NCBI GenBank assembly: GCA_016745315.1 | Contig: CP066886.1 | Span: 4,712,501-4,776,500, forward strand | Source: Arthrospira sp. PCC 9108 | GTDB lineage: Bacteria > Cyanobacteriota > Cyanobacteriia > Cyanobacteriales > Microcoleaceae | Length of the DNA stretch: 64,000 nt | Direction of reading: 5' to 3' | In this document: positions 17,014 through 24,498 of the stretch, piece after piece | How positions within the stretch are numbered: the stretch's first letter is position 1 | Layout of the letters: each line of letters begins with the position of its first letter | The notes under the pieces: generated by a model | What the model saw: only the letters and a program-made list of their open reading frames with translations | Database searches by the model: none | Told to the model about the DNA's origin: nothing | Made by a program: the position numbers and the translations under genes

Positions 17014-17034
17014 CGGAAACCCTATAGGTTTCCG
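17014..17034. other. 8-bp stem hairpin in the 16965-17110 gap
   Basis: CGGAAACC (17014-17021) and GGTTTCCG (17027-17034) form a perfect stem with a CTATA loop. There is no T-tract, so it may be a processing or 3'-end stabilising structure rather than a terminator. It lies upstream of the tandem small-protein pair. Confidence 0.55.
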
Positions 17035-17110
17035 TAACTGTTCCACGCTCTAAAAATACCTGTTATGAATGTAGTGGTAATCAGTTTTAAAGCAACAAGG
17101 CAGGTATTCT

Positions 17111-17479
17111 ATGCCCCCTCTAAATAGTTCAACAATTTATAGCTGGGATGCACCCTCGCCAGGGGGTACGGGAACCATTAAAGTAGCTGCCCGGCTTTCT
17201 AATCGGTACAATGGCATTGCTACACATCTCGGAATGACCGCCCACACAGATCCAACAAATGTAAATGCACATATGCTTAAGCCAAATAAAGCTGTGCAGG
17301 AGGGTTTCTTAATGAAGATGCGAATTAACTACCGAAAAGACAATAAGTATTATGGTGCTGATATTTATGTGCCTACAGACAAGGTTACTGAAGCCATCCA
17401 GATATTACCCAATAAAGCCTGGGATGGTACGGGAGTGATAACTTCATGTCGCGATCGTGTACGAGTTGATTACCGCTAA
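17111..17479 (+). CDS. Small island protein, tandem paralogue 1
   Basis: A 122-residue protein of mostly beta character (TGTIKVAARLSNRYNGIATH, then KMRINYRKDNKYYGADIYV). It shares size, the THLG motif, an N-terminal half of similar pattern and a basic C-terminus (CRDRVRVDYR) with the next gene, so the two look like diverged tandem copies. Its own leader region, a ribosome site and uninterrupted frames suggest good expression. A small coat or spike subunit is a possible role, not shown by any motif. Confidence 0.65.
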   Translation: MPPLNSSTIYSWDAPSPGGTGTIKVAARLSNRYNGIATHLGMTAHTDPTNVNAHMLKPNKAVQEGFLMKMRINYRKDNKYYGADIYVPTDKVTEAIQILPNKAWDGTGVITSCRDRVRVDYR

Positions 17480-17500
17480 TAACAAAAGGAGAGTATATCA

Positions 17501-17854
17501 ATGGCTAGAACGAAACTATGTCAATTAGTAGATGGCGATAAGGTTAGAGTATTTAGAGCTAGTAGTGTGATGTATGACGATAACACTGTAACACATTTGG
17601 GAATAGGTCCAGTCGCTGATGCGAATAAGAAGGAGCCAGTTTATGATACTGGGGAATTAATGCGAGCTGGTGTATTGGTGAGACTTTGCGTTAGTTGCAA
17701 CAATGGAGTTAATAGACCACCAATTACATATAGAATATTTTGCGACGTAGAAAACGTAAACGCTGCTTTACATCATTATAATAGTGGCGGTAAAACCCTA
17801 AACGGGAAACCAGTATTGAGAGCTAGTCTAGACCGTCGTCAAGTTATCAAGTAA
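17501..17854 (+). CDS. Small island protein, tandem paralogue 2
   Basis: A 117-residue protein preceded by AAAGGAGAG at good spacing. It shares THLG (here THLGIG) and layout with the preceding gene: VRVFRASSVMYDDNTVTHLG, then ITYRIFCDVENVNAALHHY, and a basic tail (RASLDRRQVIK). Three cysteines occur in the middle. The family is not recognised. The spacing of 21 bp to the first paralogue implies one transcript. Confidence 0.65.
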   Translation: MARTKLCQLVDGDKVRVFRASSVMYDDNTVTHLGIGPVADANKKEPVYDTGELMRAGVLVRLCVSCNNGVNRPPITYRIFCDVENVNAALHHYNSGGKTLNGKPVLRASLDRRQVIK

Positions 17855-17857
17855 AGC

Positions 17858-18277
17858 ATGAGTTTTACAGATGCTTATGGCACATGGGAGGTGATAGCTT
17901 CAAGCTATCAGCCAACTCAAGAGTGGATAATTCACAGCTCCCCAGTTACTCAATACTCATTATTGAGGTTTAGATTTTGAACTGATTGGGGGCGGTGGAA
18001 AAATCCCTATGATGGCTATAGGTCAATGCTGCTTATTCGAGGGCATTATTATAATGATTCTGAAAATTCTGACTGGATAACAGAGCAAAGGACTGTATAC
18101 GTTACAGAGGAACCGCAACTGATTAATTATCCACCAGTTCAAGGGTTTACAGATAACCCCTCGGTGATTAGAAAGTTAGGAGTTCGCCGCCGTTTTTTCA
18201 AAAACGCAACATGGATCGAAAATCATCCTACAATGGATCTAAAGTTTGACGTAACAATTGAGGCTTTTGTAAGTTAA
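17858..18277 (+). pseudogene. Island gene with in-frame TGA at codon 41
   Basis: ATG 17858 reads MSFTDAYGTWEVIASSYQP and on to LLRFRF, then TGA (17978-17980), then TDWGRWKNPYDGYRSM and on to 18277 in the same frame. The whole frame would be 139 residues, aromatic and beta-rich. The stop falls where a tryptophan would fit well. It is either a nonsense mutation (TGG to TGA) or a bypassed stop. Only the 83 residues from the internal ATG 18026 are otherwise open. Confidence 0.55.
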
Positions 18278-18278
18278 C

Positions 18279-18533
18279 ATGGACATCTCTCTTAATCAAT
18301 TAATCGACCATCTCCCAGATGATTCACAGTTTAAAACCTTACTAGAAACATTGGGGGCAAGCGGTGATAGTGTGGACGCTACCGTAGAATTTTGTCATTT
18401 AGTAGGGGCATTATATCAAGCACAGTAAGTATACAACCAACAACCAGGAAATAAAGCAATTAATGTGGTCTCAGCAGTAAGTATTAGGCCTGTAATAGAA
18501 AGTTTAGACGGGACATTTTTTAGGAGGTTATAA
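18279..18533 (+). pseudogene. Island gene with in-frame TAA at codon 50
   Basis: ATG 18279 begins one base after the previous stop and reads MDISLNQLIDHLPDDSQFKT and on to GALYQAQ. It then meets TAA (18426-18428) and continues VYNQQPGNKAINVVSAVSIR to 18533. The first 49 codons alone could be a small acidic helical protein, but the continuation reads like coding sequence. A CAA to TAA change is the simplest cause. No family recognised. Confidence 0.5.
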
Positions 18534-18600
18534 AGAACTCTAGCTTTTTTTGAAAAGTATGAAAATAGTATAATTGTCCCGAACGTCAAAAGTTAGTTGG

Positions 18601-18660
18601 TCGAAAATTTAAAGCTGCCAGATAATTCGGATTCTATCTGCGTTATCTGGTCAAAGTCTT
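18601..18660. other. Gap 18534-18720 with inverted repeat
   Basis: No gene is seen in 18534-18720. CCAGATAA and TTATCTGG (within about 18618-18651) can pair around an 18-base loop. There is no T-tract after it. It may be a weak terminator or a regulatory structure before the two small membrane genes. Confidence 0.4.
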
Positions 18661-18720
18661 GAAATTAACCCAAGTCAAATGTGATTAAAAATCCACATCA
18701 ACAGAGGAGTTAATTCCGCC

Positions 18721-19002
18721 GTGGATATTGAAATTGAGAAAATTACGGTAATTATAAGTTGGATACTTTCACTCATTAGTACGGTCTGGTATGTATCAGT
18801 TCAATACACAATAATTAGAGTACAAGTCAACAGAAACAGAGAAGAGCTAAACAGAATATCATCAACGCTTAGGCGAGAAATAGAAGACCATAATAAACTT
18901 ATATGGATAAACATCAACCACATGGAAAAATACTTAACCAAAAATCAAGATTATTTTCCGTTAAATATCCAAAACCAAAAATATAAAGATTATGGCGACT
19001 GA
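18721..19002 (+). CDS. Small single-span membrane protein with coiled coil
   Basis: 93 residues from GTG 18721, preceded by GAGGAG. One membrane segment (KITVIISWILSLISTVWYVS) is followed by a charged coiled-coil-like helix (NRNREELNRISSTLRREIED). It overlaps the next gene by 11 bases. The pairing of two small membrane proteins at the end of a virus-like block resembles lysis cassettes, but no holin or spanin signature is certain. Confidence 0.55.
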   Translation: MDIEIEKITVIISWILSLISTVWYVSVQYTIIRVQVNRNREELNRISSTLRREIEDHNKLIWININHMEKYLTKNQDYFPLNIQNQKYKDYGD

Positions 19003-19228
19003 TGTTTTACCAGAATTATTACGGGTAGGAAGTGATGGGGTAGTGATATTTTTAGTGTGGTCTTTGATGAAGCAAAACCAAAAGTTAATAGCAGAGGTCA
19101 ACTCAAGAGACAATGAATTGATGAAGTTAATTTACAAAATACTTAGCAGTGAACAACGAGGGACAAGAAGTAAACGCGATCGCACAATCAAGCCAAAGCC
19201 ACAAGAATCCGTTAGGACTTGGGAGTAG
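18992..19228 (+). CDS. Small membrane protein, possible holin-like
   Basis: 78 residues. A short hydrophobic segment (SDGVVIFLVWSLMKQNQKLI) is followed by a charged helix and a basic tail (RGTRSKRDRTIKPKPQESVR). This is the architecture of small phage holins of the BhlA type, although similarity cannot be tested here. It overlaps the upstream small membrane gene and closes the island block. Confidence 0.5.
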   Translation: MATDVLPELLRVGSDGVVIFLVWSLMKQNQKLIAEVNSRDNELMKLIYKILSSEQRGTRSKRDRTIKPKPQESVRTWE

Positions 19229-19328
19229 AGTTGTCTGTGGCCCTAACGAATAACGGGTTGTCAAGTAGCCATTACTCATGGCCATAATCATCATACAGAA
19301 AAACTAAAGCGATCGCCAGCCAAGTCAG

Positions 19329-19718
19329 TTAACTCGTATAAACGCTTCCGGTTAAAACCAAAGATAAAACATCGGTGCGCTGTTGCAAATTCTCCAAAAT
19401 TTCCCGCACTCCCGCCAACACATATCCCCGACATCGCAGCAACATTTCGGGGAGATGTTTAATGTAGAGTTTCTGAAGTTGTTCGATATTTTCCGCCGTC
19501 GGTTCAAGATTGCACTTTTCTAAAATCCTGCTGCAAATATCCCAATCTGTCAATCCCGCCATATTCAAAGCTGACAAATCCGTGCGATCGCCTGTCAGTT
19601 CTGCGATCGCTACCTCCATCGACAGCCGCCCCGCCCCTTTAGTGTTTAAAAGCGTCCCGTCAATATCCCAAAATAACACCGTTTTCAACTTCTCAAATAC
19701 CCCCTCTCCCCTATTCAA
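19329..19718 (-). pseudogene. 5' fragment of HAD-family hydrolase (duplicate of 39131 gene)
   Basis: About 330 bp (about 19343-19676) match the 5' half of the intact gene at 39131 almost exactly on the opposite strand. The product keeps the phosphatase motif FWDIDGTLLNTKGAG and reads on to LSLVLTG, then leaves homology and stops (129 codons versus 230). It lacks the later catalytic motifs, so it cannot be a working enzyme. It begins with a different N-terminal extension containing GEGVFEKLKTV. Confidence 0.85.
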
Positions 19719-19743
19719 GTTGACTTAGTAACCCACCTTTATA

Positions 19744-20559
19744 TTACAGTTCATCCGGGTTAATTCCCTGGGCGCGTAATAACTCCGCTAGTCTTTCCGC
19801 CCGTTGGCGTTCAGCCTCCGCCCGTTGGCGTTCCTGCTGTAACTCTACTTCTGCCCTTTCCGCCCGCTGACGTTCAATTCTAGCCCGTTCATCCCCCGTT
19901 AATAGCAAATTACCCTGATTATCCCACCAACGCAGCCAAGGCAATTCTACGTTGCTATACTGTCCCCGCCAAATCCCTAATTCTACACCCATGGAGTGAA
20001 TGGGATAGTGACCTCTTTCATTCGCCGCCACTAACTCATAGTGATTTTCCACTAGGTGATAGACTTCTACACTGGCTTTTTGGACTTCATAGATAGCATA
20101 GAAAGCCGGACGGATAACTTGTTCATATACCCAAAATTTACCGGGTTTTTGACGTTCTCCAGAAATTTTAGATAAGGGAGTGAGATCGCGTTCTTCGGAA
20201 CCATCACCGGACACAAATTCTATGGCAATTAAAGGGGGGATATATTCCTGCCATAATACATAGGAACGTCTGAATTTTCCGTCGAGGCTGGGGGGTACGT
20301 TGGGAACATAAAACCAGTCTGGACATTCCGCGCCGCGTTCTGGGGGTTCTGTCAGCCGCCAATAGATACCACAATCTTGACCTATAGCATATTGCTGGTC
20401 TGGGTGTATACTATCTAGTTTTGATTGAATGGAATCAGTCAATAAGATACTTTGGGGATGCTCCTGAAAGTTTTTCACAAAAGTACCGTCGGAGTCGGGG
20501 AGTTGGGTATGATCGGGAAGTGAGGTAATTCCCAGTTCTGATGATTGGGCGATGGTCAT
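19744..20559 (-). CDS. Uma2-family (DUF820) restriction-endonuclease-like protein, copy 1
   Basis: 271 residues from ATG 20559, chosen because the sister copy at 21424-22281 starts at the same MTIAQSSE. The PD-(D/E)xK-like core is visible as AECPDWFYVPN and PPLIAIEFVSGDG. The C-terminus is a charged ERQRAE-type helical repeat. Uma2 proteins are abundant in cyanobacteria, often near mobile DNA, and their role is unclear. It is close to identical to copy 2 apart from the number of C-terminal repeats. Confidence 0.85.
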   Translation of the reverse strand: MTIAQSSELGITSLPDHTQLPDSDGTFVKNFQEHPQSILLTDSIQSKLDSIHPDQQYAIGQDCGIYWRLTEPPERGAECPDWFYVPNVPPSLDGKFRRSYVLWQEYIPPLIAIEFVSGDGSEERDLTPLSKISGERQKPGKFWVYEQVIRPAFYAIYEVQKASVEVYHLVENHYELVAANERGHYPIHSMGVELGIWRGQYSNVELPWLRWWDNQGNLLLTGDERARIERQRAERAEVELQQERQRAEAERQRAERLAELLRAQGINPDEL

Positions 20560-20612
20560 AGTTAATCGTTTTTCATCGCAGTTTATGGCAAATAGTATAG
20601 CATTTTGATAGG
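20557..20612 (-). repeat. Repeated promoter-leader segment, copy 1
   Basis: Read on the minus strand it is AAAATGCTATACTATTTGCC followed by ATAAACTGCGATGA, just upstream of the Uma2 start. It recurs before Uma2 copy 2 (22279-22333) and before the unrelated gene at 44879. TATACT is a fair -10 element. Confidence 0.7.
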
Positions 20613-20698
20613 ATTTGAGAAGGCGATCGCCTTGGTTCATGGTAGGCGCGATCGCTTATAATTTACTAAAAATCCCTAGGACTATTTGATTGAGAACC

Positions 20699-20932
20699 AT
20701 GACATTTACACTCCCAGCCATTTATGAACAAGGAATGCTGCGACTCCTGCAGCCCGTCGATCTACCAGAAGGAACATCAGTTCAAGTAATCATTAGTGCT
20801 AATGACTCAACTCAGGAGAACAAAAATCCCGCCCATATTTTAGCTCAAATTGCCGCATTACCTTTAGAAGGCGATCGCGAAAATTTTTCTGGATGCGACC
20901 ACGATCGCATTCTCTATTCCCATCAGAAATAA
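20699..20932 (+). CDS. DUF104/VapB-like antitoxin
   Basis: A 77-residue protein opening TFTLPAIYEQGMLRLLQPVD followed by LPEGTSVQVII, the small beta-barrel pattern of antitoxins found before PIN toxins in cyanobacteria. ATG 20699 is preferred over TTG 20690. The stop lies three bases before the PIN-domain frame, as in a typical vapBC pair. Because the toxin gene is interrupted, the antitoxin may be a relic. Confidence 0.7.
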   Translation: MTFTLPAIYEQGMLRLLQPVDLPEGTSVQVIISANDSTQENKNPAHILAQIAALPLEGDRENFSGCDHDRILYSHQK

Positions 20933-20935
20933 ATC

Positions 20936-21331
20936 ATGATATTCGTAGATACGAGTGCTTGGTTTGCTAGTGTCGTTCCTTCAGATCCCTATCATCAGGC
21001 GGTCAGTATGTGGATGCGTCAAAATACCGAGGCTTTTCTGACAACAGACTATATTGTTGATGAAACACTGACACTGTTAAGAGCCAGAAAATAAACGGCG
21101 CGATCGCTTGCTATGGGAAAAGCATTTTTTTCGGGTCAGCTTGGTAAACTCTACTTTCTCAGCGAAGCAGACATTCAGTTAACATGGCAACTTTTCAGGC
21201 AATTTTCAGATAAAGAGTGGAGTTTTACCGATTGTAGCAGCAAAGTCATTATCGAAAAATTAAACATCAGCAAAGCTCTCAGTTTAGACAATCATTTTCA
21301 TCAGTTTGGCTCAATTATTGTCATTCCCTAA
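20936..21331 (+). pseudogene. VapC-like PIN-domain toxin interrupted by TAA
   Basis: ATG 20936 reads MIFVDTSAWFASVVPSDPYH with the first acidic PIN residue. It runs through TTDYIVDETLTLLRAR to TAA at 21092-21094 and then continues in frame as TARSLAMGKAFFSG to FTDCSSKVIIEK and 21331. The whole frame is 131 residues, the normal PIN length. The stop sits where such proteins read RGE-TAR, so it is likely a nonsense mutation that abolishes the RNase. Confidence 0.8.
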
Positions 21332-21423
21332 AAAGGAACTTATCAAACTTTTCTGTAAACAGGCGATCGCCTCTAGGCTTTTCTCAAAACCAGGTAGGTG
21401 CGATCGCCTCTATTTACAGTTAT

Positions 21424-22281
21424 TTAAAGTTCCTCCGGGTTAATTCCCTGGGCGCGTAATAACTCCGCTAGTCTTTCCGCCCGTTGGCGTTCCTGCTGTA
21501 ACTCTACTTCGGCTTGTTCCGCCCGCTGACGTTCATTTTCCGCCCGCTGACGTTCATTTTCCGCCCGCTGACGTTCATTTTCCGCCCGCTGACGTTCAAT
21601 TCTAGCCCGTTCATCCCCCGTTAATAGCAAATTACCCTGATTATCCCACCAACGCAGCCAAGGCAATTCTACGTTGCTATACTGTCCCCGCCAAATCCCT
21701 AATTCTACACCCATGGAGTGAATGGGATAGTGACCTCTTTCATTCGCCGCCACTAACTCATAGTGATTTTCCACTAGGTGATAGACTTCTACACTGGCTT
21801 TTTGGACTTCATAGATAGCATAGAAAGCCGGACGGATAACTTGTTCATATACCCAAAATTTACCGGGTTTTTGACGTTCTCCAGAAATTTTAGATAAGGG
21901 AGTGAGATCGCGTTCTTCGGAACCATCACCGGACACAAATTCTATGGCAATTAAAGGGGGGATATATTCCTGCCATAATACATAGGAACGTCTGAATTTT
22001 CCGTCGAGGCTGGGGGGAACGTTGGGAACATAAAACCAGTCTGGACATTCCGCCCCGCGTTCTGGGGGTTCTGTCAGCCGCCAATAGATACCACAATCTT
22101 GACCTATAGCATATTGCTGGTCTGGGTGTATACTATCTAGTTTTGATTGAATGGAATCAGTCAATAAGATACTTTGGGGATGCTCCTGAAAGTTTTTCAC
22201 AAAAGTACCGTCGGAGTCGGGGAGTTGGGTATGATCGGGAAGGGTAGTAATTCCCTGTTCTGATGATTGGGCGATGGTCAT
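21424..22281 (-). CDS. Uma2-family (DUF820) restriction-endonuclease-like protein, copy 2
   Basis: 285 residues, near-identical to the copy at 19744-20559. It differs mainly in having several more ERQRAEN heptads in the C-terminal helical repeat, a sign of slippage in this tract. The PD-(D/E)xK-like residues are the same. The two copies face the same way and bracket the vapBC-like pair, so the segment may have arisen by tandem duplication. Function unknown beyond the nuclease-like fold. Confidence 0.85.
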   Translation of the reverse strand: MTIAQSSEQGITTLPDHTQLPDSDGTFVKNFQEHPQSILLTDSIQSKLDSIHPDQQYAIGQDCGIYWRLTEPPERGAECPDWFYVPNVPPSLDGKFRRSYVLWQEYIPPLIAIEFVSGDGSEERDLTPLSKISGERQKPGKFWVYEQVIRPAFYAIYEVQKASVEVYHLVENHYELVAANERGHYPIHSMGVELGIWRGQYSNVELPWLRWWDNQGNLLLTGDERARIERQRAENERQRAENERQRAENERQRAEQAEVELQQERQRAERLAELLRAQGINPEEL

Positions 22282-22333
22282 AGTCAGTAGTTTCTCATCG
22301 CAGTTTATGGCAAATAGTATAGCATTTTGATAG
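22279..22333 (-). repeat. Repeated promoter-leader segment, copy 2
   Basis: Second copy of the leader described at 20557-20612, on the same strand and at the same distance from its Uma2 gene. Confidence 0.7.
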
Positions 22334-22379
22334 GGTTTGAGAGGGTCTACGCCTATTGTGAAACACCGTTAAAACTAAC

Positions 22380-22487
22380 ATCGTCGCCTTTAAGGAATAA
22401 TTAGGGGTTGACAAGGGGAGGAGCGATCGCCTAGATTAAATCTACCAGGGTGGCGTAGCTATACTCATGACTAAAAAATCAACACAA
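22380..22487 (+). repeat. About 108-bp repeat carrying a promoter-like sequence, copy 1 (within gap 22282-22585)
   Basis: The gap has no gene. This segment recurs in inverted orientation at about 39912-40013. It contains TTGACA (22408-22413) and, 18 bases on, TAGATT (22432-22437), with a HIP1 octamer in the spacer. It points toward the ABC transporter operon at 22586 and could drive it. Confidence 0.65.
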
Positions 22488-22585
22488 GAAGCAAGAGGGG
22501 AAAACTGAACCAAGAAATAATCAGGAAAGTCCCGAAATCAGTTAATGTTAAAGGTGATTATTCCCAGACCGATAGCACATAACCC

Positions 22586-23632
22586 ATGATTGAAGTTGAG
22601 AATCTGTGCAAAATTTATGGCACAACTCCAGCCATTGAGGATGTATCCTTTTCTGTGAAAGCGGGGGAAATCTTAGGGTTTTTGGGACCCAATGGCGCAG
22701 GAAAGACTACCACTCTCCGTATTTTATCAGGCTATTTACCAGCCACAAATGGAACAGCCCGAATTGCTGGATATGAAGTCCACGAACAATCAATGGCGGT
22801 GCGGGAGAGAATTGGCTACCTGCCGGAAACACCCCCATTGTACCCTGATATGACGGTTGAGGGTTTTCTGCATTTTGTGGCGAGGATTAAACGGGTGGCG
22901 GCGGGCGATCGCCCTTTACGAGTAGAAGCGGCTATGGAACGCTGCGGTATATTGGATCGCCGCCGGAGTCTAATTCGTAAACTATCTAAAGGCTATCGTC
23001 AGCGGGTGGGAATAGCTCAGGCGATCGTGCATGATCCACCTGTGATAGTGTTAGACGAGCCGACAGTGGGGTTAGATCCGCGCCAAATCATCGAAGTGCG
23101 GAATTTAATCAAGAGTCTAGCCGGAGACCATACGATTATCCTATCTACCCATATTTTACCTGAAGTAAGCATGACCTGTAGCCAGGTGGTAATTATCAAT
23201 AAGGGTCAAATTGTAGCGACCGGAACTCCAGAGAATCTTATGGAGAAGTTGACGGCGGGAGCAGGGTATGAGATAGAAGTAGAGGGAGAAATAGAAGCGG
23301 AAACCCTAAACTCTCTGTTAGCAGTTCCTGGAGTCAAAATAGTTGACCTATTACCAACATCTCCCACTGAACCACGCCAGCGGTTACAGGTTGTCTGTGA
23401 AACTACCAGGGAACCCGGACCTGAGCTGATAGCAGCCTGTGTGACTGAGGGAATAAAAGTTCATGAAATGCGGCGCACTCGTGCTAGTTTAGAGGATGTT
23501 TTCCTAACTCTTACCTCCCAAGAAGAAGTGACGATCACCCGATCGCCTTCTGAGGATGAACCCGAGTCTGAGGAGATAGCCAAAGACCAGCTAGAAGAAG
23601 ACCAGCCAGAAGAAGAAACAGTTGATAATTAA
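22586..23632 (+). CDS. ABC transporter ATP-binding protein (GldA-like)
   Basis: 348 residues. Walker A GPNGAGKTT lies at 34-42, the signature LSKGYRQRVG near 130, and Walker B VIVLDEPTVGLDP just after. The C-terminal extension is acidic and Glu-rich. It powers a transporter with the next genes: an ABC-2 permease, a GldG-like protein and a DUF4340 protein. This set is known from gliding-motility-type exporters and is common in cyanobacteria, where the cargo is unknown. Confidence 0.92.
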   Translation: MIEVENLCKIYGTTPAIEDVSFSVKAGEILGFLGPNGAGKTTTLRILSGYLPATNGTARIAGYEVHEQSMAVRERIGYLPETPPLYPDMTVEGFLHFVARIKRVAAGDRPLRVEAAMERCGILDRRRSLIRKLSKGYRQRVGIAQAIVHDPPVIVLDEPTVGLDPRQIIEVRNLIKSLAGDHTIILSTHILPEVSMTCSQVVIINKGQIVATGTPENLMEKLTAGAGYEIEVEGEIEAETLNSLLAVPGVKIVDLLPTSPTEPRQRLQVVCETTREPGPELIAACVTEGIKVHEMRRTRASLEDVFLTLTSQEEVTITRSPSEDEPESEEIAKDQLEEDQPEEETVDN

Positions 23633-23689
23633 TAGTTAGCTACGGATGATTGCTCCGGTTCTGCTTAAACTTTAAACTGATATTAAACT

Positions 23690-24490
23690 ATGCTAGTCGT
23701 TTTTAGTAATATCATCGCCATCTATCGCAAAGAACTCCAGGGATATTTTGCCTCTCCGTTGGCTTATGCGATCGCCGGAATTTTTTGGCTACTAACTGGA
23801 TACTTTTTGATCGCTATTCTGTTAGGACCTGATGGACTGATTCAACAAGTAGCTTTGAGAGATCAAATGGGTTTAACGGAACCGCCCATTGATTTATCCT
23901 ATGAGTTTCTGCAAGTATTTTTGAGGCTTATGGGAACCATATCTCTGTTTGTGCTGCCTATGTTATCAATGGGATTATATGCAGAAGAACGCAAACGCGG
24001 AACCCTAGAACTGTTGGCGACTTCTCCGATTACTAACTGGGGAGTAGCTACGGGAAAATTACTAGGAGTTATCACCTTCTATAGTACCATGATTTTACCG
24101 CTGTTTGTGCTACAGGCGATCGCCTTGAGCGTATCTAGCCCTCCCATGTCTCCGGGGATTATGATAGTCTCTCATCTGGGGTTAATTTTGCTGGCTGCTG
24201 GTGTGTTATCCCTGGGAATGTTTATTTCTTCCCTAACCGATAGCACCTTACTTTCGGCGATCGGTACTTTTGCCTTAGTGCTATTTTTATGGGTTGTCGA
24301 TATCATTGGTCAAGCTGTAGGAGGACCCCTAGGAGATGCTCTCTCCCATTTATCATTAATCTCTAATTATACTAATTTAGTACAAGGAGTTATTGAGATC
24401 AGGAGTTTGGTGTTATTTGGGAGTTATGTAGTGTTAGGGGTGTTTCTCACCGCCCAGTCTATTGATGCGTTTCGCTTTCAGCGATCGTAA
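23690..24490 (+). CDS. ABC-2 type permease (GldF-like)
   Basis: 266 residues with about six membrane segments. The N-terminal motif IYRKELQGYFASPLAYAIAG is typical of the GldF permease, and RKRGTLELLATSPI is the conserved cytosolic loop that contacts the ATPase. It lies between the ATPase and the GldG-like gene in one operon; the next start is 8 bp away. Substrate unknown. Confidence 0.92.
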   Translation: MLVVFSNIIAIYRKELQGYFASPLAYAIAGIFWLLTGYFLIAILLGPDGLIQQVALRDQMGLTEPPIDLSYEFLQVFLRLMGTISLFVLPMLSMGLYAEERKRGTLELLATSPITNWGVATGKLLGVITFYSTMILPLFVLQAIALSVSSPPMSPGIMIVSHLGLILLAAGVLSLGMFISSLTDSTLLSAIGTFALVLFLWVVDIIGQAVGGPLGDALSHLSLISNYTNLVQGVIEIRSLVLFGSYVVLGVFLTAQSIDAFRFQRS

Positions 24491-24498
24491 AATGTTTT

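Noticed and set aside
11047..18428. Whole-island recoding of TGA to tryptophan
   Set aside because: TGA also ends island genes with ATGA overlaps (11907 and 12473), one internal stop is TAA, and homopolymer frameshifts occur alongside. Decay or base errors explain all of them more simply.
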